Positions 1 through 8,811 of a stretch of 64,000 bases of DNA are shown here, one piece after another. The stretch's first letter is position 1, and every line of letters starts with the position of its first letter. The notes beneath the pieces were generated by a model that worked only from the letters and a program-made list of their open reading frames with translations, searched no databases and was not told the origin of the DNA. A program made the translations under genes and the position numbers. The DNA is from Indibacter alkaliphilus LW1 (GTDB lineage: Bacteria > Bacteroidota > Bacteroidia > Cytophagales > Cyclobacteriaceae): positions 186,001-250,000 of the forward strand of contig NZ_ALWO02000036.1 in assembly GCF_000295935.2 (NCBI RefSeq), written 5' to 3'.

Positions 1-960
1 GATTATTATGATTCTGTAGCAGTTTTTATGCAAGCATATACTGAAAAAACCCGTAAGGCTACAGAATCAAAAATAAACAAAGCCAATGAAATCAGTCTGG
101 AAAACAAAGTTCAAAAGCCCAGGCCTGAAAAACTGATTACAGGTATTGATGGGCTTAGAAATGGCGAGCTTGATGATACCTATCTGGTCATGGTCGGTGA
201 AGCGCAAAAAATGATGGAGCAGTTTGTTTTGGGACGGGAGGTTGAGTTGGCGGAAGTGGTAATCCAGACAAGAAAGCTCATGGAAAAGCCGGATCAAAGA
301 GCTATTCTCTACGGCAATGTTGCCGAACAAAGTATTACGGTCACTCCAGAACACTATATGTTCCAAAATGTCTATCAGTTGATTAGGGGGCGCTTTTCAG
401 GGGTGAATGTGGTTGGGGATGTAAATGATTACTCAAGACCTCCTTCTGTACAAATAAGAGGGGGTACAGTTACCGGAAATGCCAGTGGAAGGGAACAGAT
501 GGGCGGTGCCCAAATCTGGATAGATGGACATCCTGTTGATAGAGTTACAGCCATGTTGCTGAACATGGTGGATATTGAAAGAGTAGATATAATCAAGTCT
601 TTGGCAAGATCGACTATATTGGGAGGACCTACAGTGAACATTCTGACAAGAACCGGAAATCCCAACCCCAGATTGGATGAAGATCCCAGGCTAGGTATGG
701 GAAATGAGCTTTTATTTACCAAGGGCTATATGTTACACCGGGATTTCTATGTCCCTGATGAAAACATTGAAGGTGAAGCCTATTACACTGATTTCCGGCC
801 GACGGTCTATTGGAACCCTTTACTGGAAAGTGGTTTGGATGGAAAAATCAAAGTCAGCTTCCCCCTTTCCGAGGGCAATAAAAGCTTTGAGGTAATTTTG
901 GAAGGCTTAAGTGAAAATAAAGAGCCTGTATTTGGTAGGTATACCATTCAGGTTGATTGA
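1..960 (+). CDS. TonB plug-domain protein, 5' end outside window
   Basis: The reading frame is open to the first base, so this is the C-terminal 319 residues of a longer protein. The stretch from about base 360 to 660 reads like the plug domain of SusC/RagA-type receptors: a VYQLIRGRFSGVNV segment, an IRGG turn, an IDGHPVDRV segment, then DIERVDIIKS and a VNILTR close. A true receptor would continue into a beta-barrel of more than 500 residues, but this protein stops about 100 residues after the plug. Bacteroidota have large surface or periplasmic proteins that end in such a barrel-less plug, often after macroglobulin or carboxypeptidase-regulatory domains; membership of that group is inference because the N-terminus is missing. 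Its neighbour 239 bases downstream is another CarboxypepD_reg protein on the same strand. Substrate unknown. Confidence 0.7.
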   Translation, partial: DYYDSVAVFMQAYTEKTRKATESKINKANEISLENKVQKPRPEKLITGIDGLRNGELDDTYLVMVGEAQKMMEQFVLGREVELAEVVIQTRKLMEKPDQRAILYGNVAEQSITVTPEHYMFQNVYQLIRGRFSGVNVVGDVNDYSRPPSVQIRGGTVTGNASGREQMGGAQIWIDGHPVDRVTAMLLNMVDIERVDIIKSLARSTILGGPTVNILTRTGNPNPRLDEDPRLGMGNELLFTKGYMLHRDFYVPDENIEGEAYYTDFRPTVYWNPLLESGLDGKIKVSFPLSEGNKSFEVILEGLSENKEPVFGRYTIQVD

Positions 961-1040
961 GATTACCATTGACATAAATCGGGGCGGCACGTCACCCTGA
1001 GATTTTAAAATTGACATTTACAGATAATCAAATGAAAAGG

Positions 1041-1086
1041 TTTCACGCAGCGGGCCCAGCGAGGTCGCAGCGATCGCCGCGAGAAA
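1041..1086. repeat. GC-rich low-complexity island
   Basis: An unusually GC-rich patch lies in an otherwise AT-rich intergenic gap. CGCAGCG-like heptamers recur about every ten bases: CGCAGCG at 1046, CCCAGCG at 1055, CGCAGCG at 1066 and CGCCGCG at 1076. The ends TTTCACGCAG and CCGCGAGAAA are imperfect inverted copies (8 of 10). It resembles dispersed intergenic repeats of related genomes, but copy number cannot be judged from one window. Confidence 0.45.
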
Positions 1087-1198
1087 TAGCTATTTGTTAA
1101 TGGTACCAAGAAAGAATGACGGAGGACCAACTGTCATTTCCTTTCTGTAATTACTCCGAATAAATAACTAGAAATTAATTAATTCTTAACCTTAATTC

Positions 1199-2434
1199 AT
1201 GCAAAAATTCAAACCCATATATTTTTTTTTACTGCTCGTGTTTTTGTTGCCTGGTACAAAGGTCTTTTCACAATATGTGATTCAAGGAAAAGTGCTTGAT
1301 GCCGAAACTTTGGAGCCTGTGGAGTTTGCCACCGTTTTTATCAACAACTCCACATTTGGAGATATCTCTGATGAGGATGGTCAGTTTTCTATCAATATCC
1401 CAGCTGGAAACCATGAACTCATCGTCAGCTTTATCGGCTATCAGACTTTTAAATATGATTTCAATACTCAAACTCTAAAGACTAACTATGAATTCAGGAT
1501 TTTGCCTGAACCCATTGAATTGGAAGAAACAGAAGTTGAAGTCAAAAGAGACCGGGAATGGTACCGAAACCTTGATGTGTTTAAGCAGAATTTTTTGGGA
1601 ACCAGCATCAATGCAGAGCGCTGCAAAATCCTCAATCCTGAGGTTTTGGTATTGGATGCAGAATCAGAAAAAGGCAAGCTCATGGCAAGGGCCCGGGAAA
1701 CGGTACTTATTGAAAATCCAAACCTGGGCTACACCATTCAATATGTTCTAGTAGGCTTTGAGCTGGATTTGGAAAGTGGAATATCACGGTTTGCCGGATA
1801 TCCATATTTTATTGAAGAAGATGTGCCGCGCAGAAGGCAGAGGAGTTTGCAAAAAAACCGGGAAAGGGCATTCAACGGAAGTATAGCCCATTTTGTCAGG
1901 TCACTGTACTTGGGAAAAGTGGAAGAAGAAGGTTATGAACTTTATGCCATTGAGCGCATTCCAAATCCGAAGCTGACAAGTGAGGAAATGGCCGACATGG
2001 CTCAGCAGGAACTGAGAAAAAGCCTCAATCCTTTGGTCAGGGACAGCCTGAAAAATATTATCCGCAGAAAAGATTTGACCCGGGAAATCGAGCAGGTCAC
2101 AGAAACGAGGCTGTATGGGAAGGATCTTGTAGAAGTTTCCAGAAACGGCCTGACATTTCTTACTTATGACAAGCCTTTTTACTTGATTTACAAAGAGGAG
2201 GTGGAAGAAGTGGCCTTCATAAAAAGCTCAATTGACAAAGATGCTCAAATGTTTACCAGTGGGGTGGCAGTGGAAACCGATGTATCCAACAGTGCCCAAA
2301 GGTCCTCTATCAGGATGTTGGGAAATGCTGTTCAGCTATTCGAGAACGGAAGCTACTTCCATCCCTATGACCTTATGATCGAAGGGTACATGGCTTGGGA
2401 AAAGGTAGGCGACCTGATGCCTTTTAATTATTGA
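1199..2434 (+). CDS. Secreted carboxypeptidase-regulatory-like domain protein
   Basis: The first 24 residues are a signal peptide (hydrophobic core IYFFLLLVFLLPG, cleavage after FSQ). Residues about 26-110 are a CarboxypepD_reg-like beta-sandwich: IQGKVLDAETLEPVEFATV, then GDISDEDGQFSI and LIVSFIGYQTF. This domain usually heads TonB receptors, but here there is no plug or barrel. The remaining 300 residues are charged and have no motif I recognise. Related proteins in Bacteroidota are annotated only as carboxypeptidase-like regulatory domain proteins. The gene starts 239 bases after the plug-domain protein on the same strand. A periplasmic or outer-membrane-associated location is inferred; the function is unknown. 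Confidence 0.75.
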   Translation: MQKFKPIYFFLLLVFLLPGTKVFSQYVIQGKVLDAETLEPVEFATVFINNSTFGDISDEDGQFSINIPAGNHELIVSFIGYQTFKYDFNTQTLKTNYEFRILPEPIELEETEVEVKRDREWYRNLDVFKQNFLGTSINAERCKILNPEVLVLDAESEKGKLMARARETVLIENPNLGYTIQYVLVGFELDLESGISRFAGYPYFIEEDVPRRRQRSLQKNRERAFNGSIAHFVRSLYLGKVEEEGYELYAIERIPNPKLTSEEMADMAQQELRKSLNPLVRDSLKNIIRRKDLTREIEQVTETRLYGKDLVEVSRNGLTFLTYDKPFYLIYKEEVEEVAFIKSSIDKDAQMFTSGVAVETDVSNSAQRSSIRMLGNAVQLFENGSYFHPYDLMIEGYMAWEKVGDLMPFNY

Positions 2435-2579
2435 AATAAAGGAGACTGGAAATGAGATGGACTACAAAAAGCTATTGAGGCTTTCTTCAAATTTGAATAT
2501 AAATTAGGGAAAAATAGTAAGTAGATACATTTCCACTCCATTTCCTGAAATGATTTGGGGAGGAATGATCAGATAAAAG

Positions 2580-2610
2580 AACCCCCATCTATTCCAGATA
2601 GATAGGGGTT
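2580..2610. terminator. Bidirectional terminator-like hairpin
   Basis: Two arms, AACCCCCATCTAT and ATAGATAGGGGTT, pair over 13 positions with one C-A mismatch around a TCCAG loop. It lies between two convergent genes. The minus-strand side is followed by a T-rich run, so it best serves the M1 peptidase. The rest of the 295-base gap shows nothing else. Confidence 0.6.
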
Positions 2611-2729
2611 GATAAAATGTCCTACTTCGTTTAATTGGTCATTGTCTAATATAAATTAGTATTCAAGTTTACCAAGCAGCAGTTATTAAACATTCTACTG
2701 GTACATTTCTATAAATTCATATTAGGAAA

Positions 2730-5063
2730 TCACCTTCTTCTAGCTCGCTTCATAGGGTTGTCACCCATAGAAGCACCTCTTACGCCACCAGCACTCTTGA
2801 ACAGTTCAAAACGGCTAGGAGTAAAGGCTCTTGGCCAGTAATTATTAGATTCGTCAATATCAGCAGTTTCTCTATATGGATCCAGCACGATGTTTTTCAC
2901 TTCTTTTTTCTTGGCAAACACTTTGGTCACTTCCCATTCATTTAATCTCCAGATTTGGGCAGGAATTCTCTCTACCTCCGAAGTTCCATCAGTATAGTTA
3001 AACTGAATGATCAAAGGCATTACAAGACCACCGATGTTACGGAAGTTGATTTCATAGAAGTTCAAACCTGAATTCAACAGGTCTTTTTCCTTTTGGGAAA
3101 GCCTGTCCATAAAATCCTTGTAGGCTTTCTCGTCTTCAGGAGTTACAGAAAAAGGATTATAAGAATTGTAAAAATCCCTTGTTGCAGGATCTGCTTCTAC
3201 CTCAGTCTGTGGAATATCTTTGATATTACGCTCTTGACCAATATGAGCGGCCTCTCTTTCAGCTATTTTTTGCTCGTCAGCTTTTTTCTGGGCCGGGGTT
3301 CTGTTGTCCAGTTTGTACCAATTGACACTTTCAATGGAAATATCTACCGGGTCAGTTCCAAAGAACCAACCTCTCCAGAACCAATCCAAATCCACACCAG
3401 ACGCATCCTCCATTGTCCTGAAGAAATCTTCCGGAGTTGGGTGTTTGAACATCCACCTTTCAGAATACTCTTTGAAAGCAAAATCAAACAACTCTCTGCC
3501 CATAACAGTCTCCCTAAGAATGTTCAATGCCGTGGCCGGTTTGGCATAGGCATTTGGTCCGAATTGAATGATGTTTTCGGAATTGGTCATAATAGGCTCC
3601 AGCAAATATCTTTCACTGGCCATGTAAGGAGCAATTTTGTGCGCAGGTCCTCTTCTGGAAGGATAATCTCTGTCCCACTCCTGCTCTGCAAGGTATTGCA
3701 GAAAAGTATTTAACCCCTCATCCATCCAAGACCATTGTCTTTCGTCTGAATTGACTATCATCGGGAAAAAGTTGTGTCCTACTTCATGGATAATCACTGA
3801 AATCATCCCATACTTGATGGCATCAGAATAGGTACCGTCAGCATCAGGTCTGCCGTAGTTGAAACAGATCATTGGGTATTCCATTCCGTTGGTAGCCTCA
3901 ACTGAAATGGCTACAGGATACGGGTAATCAAATGTTCGGGCTGCATATGACTTTAAAGTGTGTGCTACCACCCTTGTAGAATACTGCTCCCAAAGGGGGT
4001 TGGCTTCTTTGGCATAATAGGACATGGCCATTACGTCATTTCCTCCCTGCTTCACTGCCATCGCATCCCAGATGAATTTTCTGGAAGAAGTCCATGCAAA
4101 ATCCCTTACGTTTTCCGCATGGAAAACCCAGGTTTTCTTGTCTCTTGCCTTTTGCTTTTCCAACCTTTCGGCCTCTGCTTGAGTACGGATGATAACTGGA
4201 TTGTCAAAGCTGGTTTGAGCTCTGTTCCATCTCTCAAGTTCGGTTGAACTCAATACTTCCTCAGCATTCTGCAATACACCAGTGGAACCCACCATATGGT
4301 CAGCAGGTACAGTGATTTTAACTTTGTAATCTCCAAAAGTCAGGGCAAATTCCCCTCTACCTACAAATTCCTTGTGCTGCCATCCCTCAAAGTCCGAATA
4401 CACGGCCATTCTAGGAAACCACTCTGCCATGGTGTACAGGTAATTTCCATCCTTCTCAAAATACTCATACCCTGGACGTCCTCCGATGAAACTCATTCTA
4501 TCGTGGATGTTAAATGTCCAGTCAACCGTAAATTCAGTTTGCTCTCCTGGCTGTAATACCTGAGGAAGGTCTACACGCATCATGGTTTTTACAATAGTGA
4601 CGGGAATATCATTTCCTGAAAGGTCTTTGACGGAAAGGATCTTGAAGCCCAGATCCTGATCATGCCAAAGAATGTTTTCAAGCTGCCTGAGGTTCATCCT
4701 AGGGTTGATGCTGCTTTCAGCAATTTTTGGGGTATTCGAATCTGCTGCTCTTTCGTTTTGGTCCAACTGAATCCAAAGGTATTTCAGCGGGTCGGGAGAA
4801 TTGTTGTAGTAAGTGACTTTTTGCCATCCTTTGATAGATTGGTTTTCATCGTTAAGCTCTACTTCAATCTCATGATCGGCTTTTTGCTGCCAGTACATGT
4901 GCCCGGGAGCTCCGGACGCTGTCCTGTACACGTTTGGAGATCTGAGCATGGTTCCAAGCTGTTCAAACCGCTCTGCATGATTTTGTTCTGTCCACTGTGC
5001 CGTAGCAGGAAAGCTGAAAAGCAATCCCATTACAACCGCTGTGAGGGTAAGTAAGTGTTTCAT
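2730..5063 (-). CDS. M1 family zinc metallopeptidase, secreted
   Basis: An aminopeptidase-N-like enzyme expected to trim residues from the N-terminus of peptides outside the cytoplasm. The first 22 residues are a signal peptide (LTLTAVVMGLLFSFPATAQ). The zinc site is complete: HEVGH at residues 426-430 and the third ligand Glu449 in MDEGLNTF, exactly 18 residues after the second His. A GMEYP segment about 35 residues upstream corresponds to the GAMEN-type substrate-binding motif in this subfamily. The N-terminal half is the expected M1 beta-domain. At 777 residues it is longer than minimal bacterial M1 enzymes; the C-terminal 150 residues look like an extra beta-rich domain. It is followed on the same strand by the HupE/UreJ gene located 64 bases upstream. 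Substrate range cannot be read from sequence. Confidence 0.92.
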   Translation of the reverse strand: MKHLLTLTAVVMGLLFSFPATAQWTEQNHAERFEQLGTMLRSPNVYRTASGAPGHMYWQQKADHEIEVELNDENQSIKGWQKVTYYNNSPDPLKYLWIQLDQNERAADSNTPKIAESSINPRMNLRQLENILWHDQDLGFKILSVKDLSGNDIPVTIVKTMMRVDLPQVLQPGEQTEFTVDWTFNIHDRMSFIGGRPGYEYFEKDGNYLYTMAEWFPRMAVYSDFEGWQHKEFVGRGEFALTFGDYKVKITVPADHMVGSTGVLQNAEEVLSSTELERWNRAQTSFDNPVIIRTQAEAERLEKQKARDKKTWVFHAENVRDFAWTSSRKFIWDAMAVKQGGNDVMAMSYYAKEANPLWEQYSTRVVAHTLKSYAARTFDYPYPVAISVEATNGMEYPMICFNYGRPDADGTYSDAIKYGMISVIIHEVGHNFFPMIVNSDERQWSWMDEGLNTFLQYLAEQEWDRDYPSRRGPAHKIAPYMASERYLLEPIMTNSENIIQFGPNAYAKPATALNILRETVMGRELFDFAFKEYSERWMFKHPTPEDFFRTMEDASGVDLDWFWRGWFFGTDPVDISIESVNWYKLDNRTPAQKKADEQKIAEREAAHIGQERNIKDIPQTEVEADPATRDFYNSYNPFSVTPEDEKAYKDFMDRLSQKEKDLLNSGLNFYEINFRNIGGLVMPLIIQFNYTDGTSEVERIPAQIWRLNEWEVTKVFAKKKEVKNIVLDPYRETADIDESNNYWPRAFTPSRFELFKSAGGVRGASMGDNPMKRARRR

Positions 5064-5127
5064 AGATATGTATTCAAAGTTTATCCAATTCCGGTAATTT
5101 AACCGAATTTGGGCTCAGTTGATTTTT

Positions 5128-5709
5128 TTACCAATACTTGGCATCCAACATCATCATAAAGGCCATTCCCAAAACTATAGCGGAAATAACCAAGGTCCAG
5201 TCCTTTCTGTTGATTCCCGCAATACCTATTAGAATGCTGGAGGCTGTCATAAATATAGCTACAATTACCAATTGTCCCACTTCCAAGCCCAGATTGAATG
5301 CCAAAAGGGGTTGAAATATGGAAGCTTCTTTGCCCAAAAGCGAACGTAAGTAATTGGAAAATCCCAACCCGTGAATCAAGCCAAAGAAAAGCGCGAAGAA
5401 ATAGTTGATCTGAATACCTCTTCCTGTGCTTGGTTTGGGTTTGAATATATTGCTCAGTGCAGTGATGACTATGGTCAGGGGAATGAGGAACTCAATCAGA
5501 TCTGAGTTCACCTTCAAGAGCTGGAGTGTCGCCAAAGCCAAGGTAATGGAATGGCCAATTGTAAATGCAGTAACCAGGATGATGATTTTTTTCCAATCTC
5601 TCAACACATAGAGGGCGCACAAAGCCACAACGAAAAGAATGTGATCAAACCCTGCAAGGTCCAAAATGTGTTGAATACCTAATTGAAAATACAGTTGAAA
5701 CTGTCCCAT
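5128..5709 (-). CDS. HupE/UreJ family membrane protein
   Basis: A 193-residue protein with about six hydrophobic segments. The start contains the family hallmark of conserved charged and histidine residues near a membrane helix: QLGIQHILDLAGFDHILF, followed by FTIGHSITLAL, and later FGLIHGLGFSN. In HupE and UreJ these histidines and acidic residues are linked to nickel or other metal transport for hydrogenase or urease. No hydrogenase or urease gene is visible here, so metal specificity is unknown. It lies upstream of the M1 peptidase gene on the same strand and divergent from a DUF6702 gene; I infer that the three may be functionally linked, possibly at the cell envelope. Confidence 0.8.
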   Translation of the reverse strand: MGQFQLYFQLGIQHILDLAGFDHILFVVALCALYVLRDWKKIIILVTAFTIGHSITLALATLQLLKVNSDLIEFLIPLTIVITALSNIFKPKPSTGRGIQINYFFALFFGLIHGLGFSNYLRSLLGKEASIFQPLLAFNLGLEVGQLVIVAIFMTASSILIGIAGINRKDWTLVISAIVLGMAFMMMLDAKYW

Positions 5710-5795
5710 AAAGTGCTAAACCTATTTCCCTGAAGTATTTCAGGAGTGCTGTTAATTTGTCTAATTTGCAAAGAAAATAAAATATAGTGATCCAC

Positions 5796-6284
5796 ATGCA
5801 ATTGAATTACATTTTGATGCTCTTTTTGGGATGGAAGGTCTTTTTCCACCCATTCTATATCAGCCTTACAGAAATAAGATATAACCAGCAATCCGAAAGC
5901 CTGGAAATCGCCCAAAAGATTTTCTGGGATGATCTTGAGGTGGCGCTTGGAGATATTCATGGCATAAAAGTAGATTTTTTGAATCCCACAGATAGGGATG
6001 CTTTGGAAGAAATGGCAAAAGCCTACCTATTACAGAAAAATGAAATAACGGTCAATGGAAAAAAAGTAACTCCTCAGTATCTGGGCTTTGAGATTGAAGA
6101 GGAGGCCGCCTGGTTCTACCTTGAAATAAAAAATGTAGCAAAGCCCCAGCGGGTAAATATCAGGAATGAAGTCTTACTGGATCATTTTGAGGGTCAGCAA
6201 AACATCGTGAATTTTTATGTAGACAAAAGGCCAAAAAGTTTGATTTTGTATAAGGGCAAAGAAAGTGGAGTACTGAATTTTTGA
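5796..6284 (+). CDS. DUF6702 family protein
   Basis: A protein of about 162 residues with a short hydrophobic N-terminus (LNYILMLFLGWKVFF) and then HPFYISLTEIRYN, which is typical of DUF6702. The rest alternates beta strands with a conserved acidic and aromatic pattern (FWDDLEVAL, YLGFEIEEEAAWFYLEI, NIVNFYVD). The ATG at 5796 is preferred to an in-frame GTG at 5787 because it gives a compact signal-like N-terminus. It diverges from the HupE/UreJ gene with only 86 bases between them. Function is not established for the family; an envelope location is inferred. Confidence 0.72.
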   Translation: MQLNYILMLFLGWKVFFHPFYISLTEIRYNQQSESLEIAQKIFWDDLEVALGDIHGIKVDFLNPTDRDALEEMAKAYLLQKNEITVNGKKVTPQYLGFEIEEEAAWFYLEIKNVAKPQRVNIRNEVLLDHFEGQQNIVNFYVDKRPKSLILYKGKESGVLNF

Positions 6285-6536
6285 ATCACGCAAAGTCCTG
6301 TTGGAGCAGATATTCGGCGAAATATTCTCACTTTTAAGATTTTTAATGATTACTGGAGGTATTAGTGGTATACATATTTTGAAAAATTGAAGTTTAAGAT
6401 AGTGCATAATTTTAATGCAGTGCCCAATTGATCACTATTCACTAGCATACCTTTTTGTCCTTGGGATCAATATATTAAACCCCCCAGCCAACTCGGCCTC
6501 AATTCTAAAATCGTAAATCTAAAATCTGAAATCAGT
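6285..6536. other. Gene-free gap with degenerate AATCTAAA repeats
   Basis: No open frame with coding character. Bases about 6499-6531 contain short near-repeats (AAAATCGTAAATCTAAAATCT) resembling other intergenic low-complexity patches in this window. No terminator hairpin was seen. Confidence 0.4.
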
Positions 6537-7052
6537 TTACCCTTCCTCCATCACTGTCCCACAGTTGCTGCATTTGGTGTGCTCGGGATTGCTCCAAAAA
6601 CGCTCCATAATCGGTGGGAGCTGATTCACAATGTCGGAGATTTCGTGGTATTCTTCATACAGCTTGTTTCCACAGTTTTCGCAATGCCAAATAAAGCCGT
6701 CTTTTTCACCTTCATTTCGGTAGCGCTCCATCACCAAGCCTATGGTGTTGGCAGGTCTTCTTGGGGAGTGAGGCACTCTGGCTGGAAGGAGGAACATTTC
6801 CCCTGGGCCGATTTTAATATCTTTGACCTCTCCATCTTCTACAATCTTCAGGGTGATTTCACCTTCTACCTGATAAAAAAACTCTTCCCCCTCATTGTAG
6901 TGAAAATCTTTTCTGGAATTGGGGCCACCTACGACCATGACAATAAAATCATCATTTCCTTTATACATGACCTGATTCCCGATAGGGGGCTTGAGCAGGT
7001 GTCGGTTTTCTTCAATCCATTTCTGAAAGTTGATCGGTTTTGCCACTGGCAT
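6537..7052 (-). CDS. nbaC: 3-hydroxyanthranilate 3,4-dioxygenase
   Basis: This enzyme opens the ring of 3-hydroxyanthranilate to 2-amino-3-carboxymuconate semialdehyde, a step of tryptophan (kynurenine) breakdown that also feeds quinolinate for NAD. It is a single cupin. With the start at 7052 the residues fall on the same numbers as in the characterised Cupriavidus metallidurans enzyme: Arg47, His51, Glu57, His95 and Arg99. That agreement fixes the start and argues against a longer open frame reaching 7247, which would run into the divergent peptidase gene. The C-terminus has the second, rubredoxin-like iron site of bacterial forms, with two CxxC pairs (CENCG and CSNCG). No other kynurenine-pathway gene is in the window. 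The 94 bases up to the divergent gene must hold both promoters. Confidence 0.95.
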   Translation of the reverse strand: MPVAKPINFQKWIEENRHLLKPPIGNQVMYKGNDDFIVMVVGGPNSRKDFHYNEGEEFFYQVEGEITLKIVEDGEVKDIKIGPGEMFLLPARVPHSPRRPANTIGLVMERYRNEGEKDGFIWHCENCGNKLYEEYHEISDIVNQLPPIMERFWSNPEHTKCSNCGTVMEEG

Positions 7053-7146
7053 AAGCACTATTGCGTTTTGGTATGTAAGGTAAACTGATATTAGCTTTAA
7101 AAGTATTAAAAAATCTTTCAAATTTGAGGGATTAAACCCCAATTCG

Positions 7147-8139
7147 ATGAAACTCCCTATAATTGATACGCACTGTGATTTGCTTTCATACCTGGCCGTA
7201 GTGCCTGGGGCTGCTGCTGACAAGTCAAAAGATATTGCTTGTGCCATCCCTTTGCTGCAAGAAGGAAATGTGAAAATGCAGATTTGCGCAATTTACACGG
7301 ATGTGAGGCCAGGAAGCAGGGCATTGGCTACCAAACAAGCCTATAAATTCAGGGAAGTTTTGATGCATTTTGGAAAAAGTGTACAGGCGGCTGATAGACT
7401 CCAAGTGGAGAATATCAAACATCAGGAAAAAATTGCACTGGTAGCAGCGATTGAAAATGCGGCAGGCTTGGCTGAAGAAAACATCCCATTGAATGAGGCT
7501 TTTAAGCAATTGGATAATTTGTTGCAGCTTACAGGGATGATAGCTTACATATCTCTCACCCACCACACCGAAAACCGTTTCGGAGGTGGTAATTATACTG
7601 AAGGCATAGGCCTAAAAGACGATGGTAAAAAGCTCCTTGATTATATATCGGACAAACAAATTGCTATTGACCTTTCGCACACTTCAGACCTTTTGGCAGA
7701 AGGAATCCTAAATCATATAGACTCTCAAAGTTTAAATATCCCGGTCATCGCCAGCCATAGCAATTTCAGGACTGTCTGGAACCATAAGAGAAATCTTACA
7801 GATGAATTTGCAAAAGAGATCATCCTAAGAAAAGGAATCATAGGCATCAATTTTCTCAGGGCCTTTTTGGACAATGACAAGCCAGAAAGGGTTTTTGAGC
7901 ATATCCTTTATGGCTTTGAAAATGGAGCGGAAACACAGATGTGTTTTGGTGCAGATTTTTTCTATACCCAAAATTTTCCTGATAAATCCCGCTTTCCTTT
8001 TTACTTTCCTCTGGTTGAAAATGCCTCAAAATATCCAAGTATCCTAGAAAGCCTGGCAGCAAATCTTTCATCAGATCAATTGGAAAAATTGGCCTACAAA
8101 AATGCTCAAAGATTTTTTTCCGATTTATGGAAAAAATAA
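7147..8139 (+). CDS. Membrane dipeptidase family M19
   Basis: A 330-residue amidohydrolase-fold zinc dipeptidase of the renal-dipeptidase family, which cleaves dipeptides including ones with a D-residue at the C-terminal position. Metal-binding elements are visible in order: DTHCDLL near residue 7 (the H-x-D pair), IENAAGL near residue 101, IDLSHTSD near 180 and ASHSNFRTVWNHKRN near 205. No signal peptide is seen, so the enzyme is probably cytoplasmic. A thiamine-pyrophosphokinase-like gene follows after 21 bases, so the two are probably cotranscribed. Natural substrate unknown; turnover of cell-wall-derived or dietary dipeptides is a family-level guess. Confidence 0.9.
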   Translation: MKLPIIDTHCDLLSYLAVVPGAAADKSKDIACAIPLLQEGNVKMQICAIYTDVRPGSRALATKQAYKFREVLMHFGKSVQAADRLQVENIKHQEKIALVAAIENAAGLAEENIPLNEAFKQLDNLLQLTGMIAYISLTHHTENRFGGGNYTEGIGLKDDGKKLLDYISDKQIAIDLSHTSDLLAEGILNHIDSQSLNIPVIASHSNFRTVWNHKRNLTDEFAKEIILRKGIIGINFLRAFLDNDKPERVFEHILYGFENGAETQMCFGADFFYTQNFPDKSRFPFYFPLVENASKYPSILESLAANLSSDQLEKLAYKNAQRFFSDLWKK

Positions 8140-8160
8140 TTTTACTTCAAAAATATTGAT

Positions 8161-8778
8161 ATGTCCTCCCATCATTTTGTCAAAGAACAGCAGGAACCGG
8201 CGCTTTTAATCCTTCAAACTGAAGGCATTGACTTTGAGCAAATCGCCCCACTTTTGGAGTGGGTACCTACTATTATTGTTGTGCAAGAGGAAGTTTTCAA
8301 AGTAATCTCTTGGGGGATAAAGGTAGATCTGATCTTGGCGGATATGGCTTTTCAAAAGTCCAACTATAGCCTTTTGGAAGAGCAGTACCCTGTTAAGTTT
8401 TTGGGTGTCAAAGATGGACTTTATTTGGAGGAAGCCATACAATATTTGATCGCAACCAAGCATAGTGCTGTTAATCTTATAGGTTTTGACCACAAAAATG
8501 TTTTTACTCTACACGAAAAGCTGCCATTTTTGGACATTACGGTAATCGATGGAAAAATGAGGTTTTACCCCGTAAAATCAGGCCGGCTGAAAAAATGGTT
8601 TACCGAAAGCTCCATCATGCTGCACGCACCTGAAGGTACTTTTGTAGAAAAGAAAACTGCCGAAGAATCCTCAATCATTGAAGTCAAATATGCTACCATG
8701 CTTGATCTCCATGAAGGAACGCTCGAGTTAAGCAGCAATGAAATTTTTTGGATAGGCGAATTCCTAACTGAAAAATAG
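8161..8778 (+). CDS. Thiamine pyrophosphokinase-like protein
   Basis: A 205-residue alpha/beta protein. The pattern of a Rossmann-like N-terminal half (TIIVVQEEVFKVISWGIKVDLILAD, then the YLEEAIQYLI helix and AVNLIGFD) followed by a beta-rich C-terminal half is reminiscent of thiamine diphosphokinase. The diagnostic GDxDS acidic motif is degenerate (LILADMAFQ), so catalysis is doubtful. It may be a divergent or non-catalytic relative. It follows the M19 peptidase by 21 bases and is closed by a strong terminator. I am moderately sure of the fold and unsure of the activity. Confidence 0.5.
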   Translation: MSSHHFVKEQQEPALLILQTEGIDFEQIAPLLEWVPTIIVVQEEVFKVISWGIKVDLILADMAFQKSNYSLLEEQYPVKFLGVKDGLYLEEAIQYLIATKHSAVNLIGFDHKNVFTLHEKLPFLDITVIDGKMRFYPVKSGRLKKWFTESSIMLHAPEGTFVEKKTAEESSIIEVKYATMLDLHEGTLELSSNEIFWIGEFLTEK

Positions 8779-8811
8779 GACTGACGGTTGTCGAAGTCAG
8801 AAAAAAATACT

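Noticed and set aside
3093-3713. 206-codon plus-strand frame within the M1 peptidase gene
   Set aside because: Shadow frame; the minus strand has a complete catalytic zinc site in this gene.
7053-7247. N-terminal extension of the 3-hydroxyanthranilate dioxygenase frame
   Set aside because: It would overlap the divergent peptidase gene, and the 7052 start gives exact agreement with catalytic residue numbers of the known enzyme.
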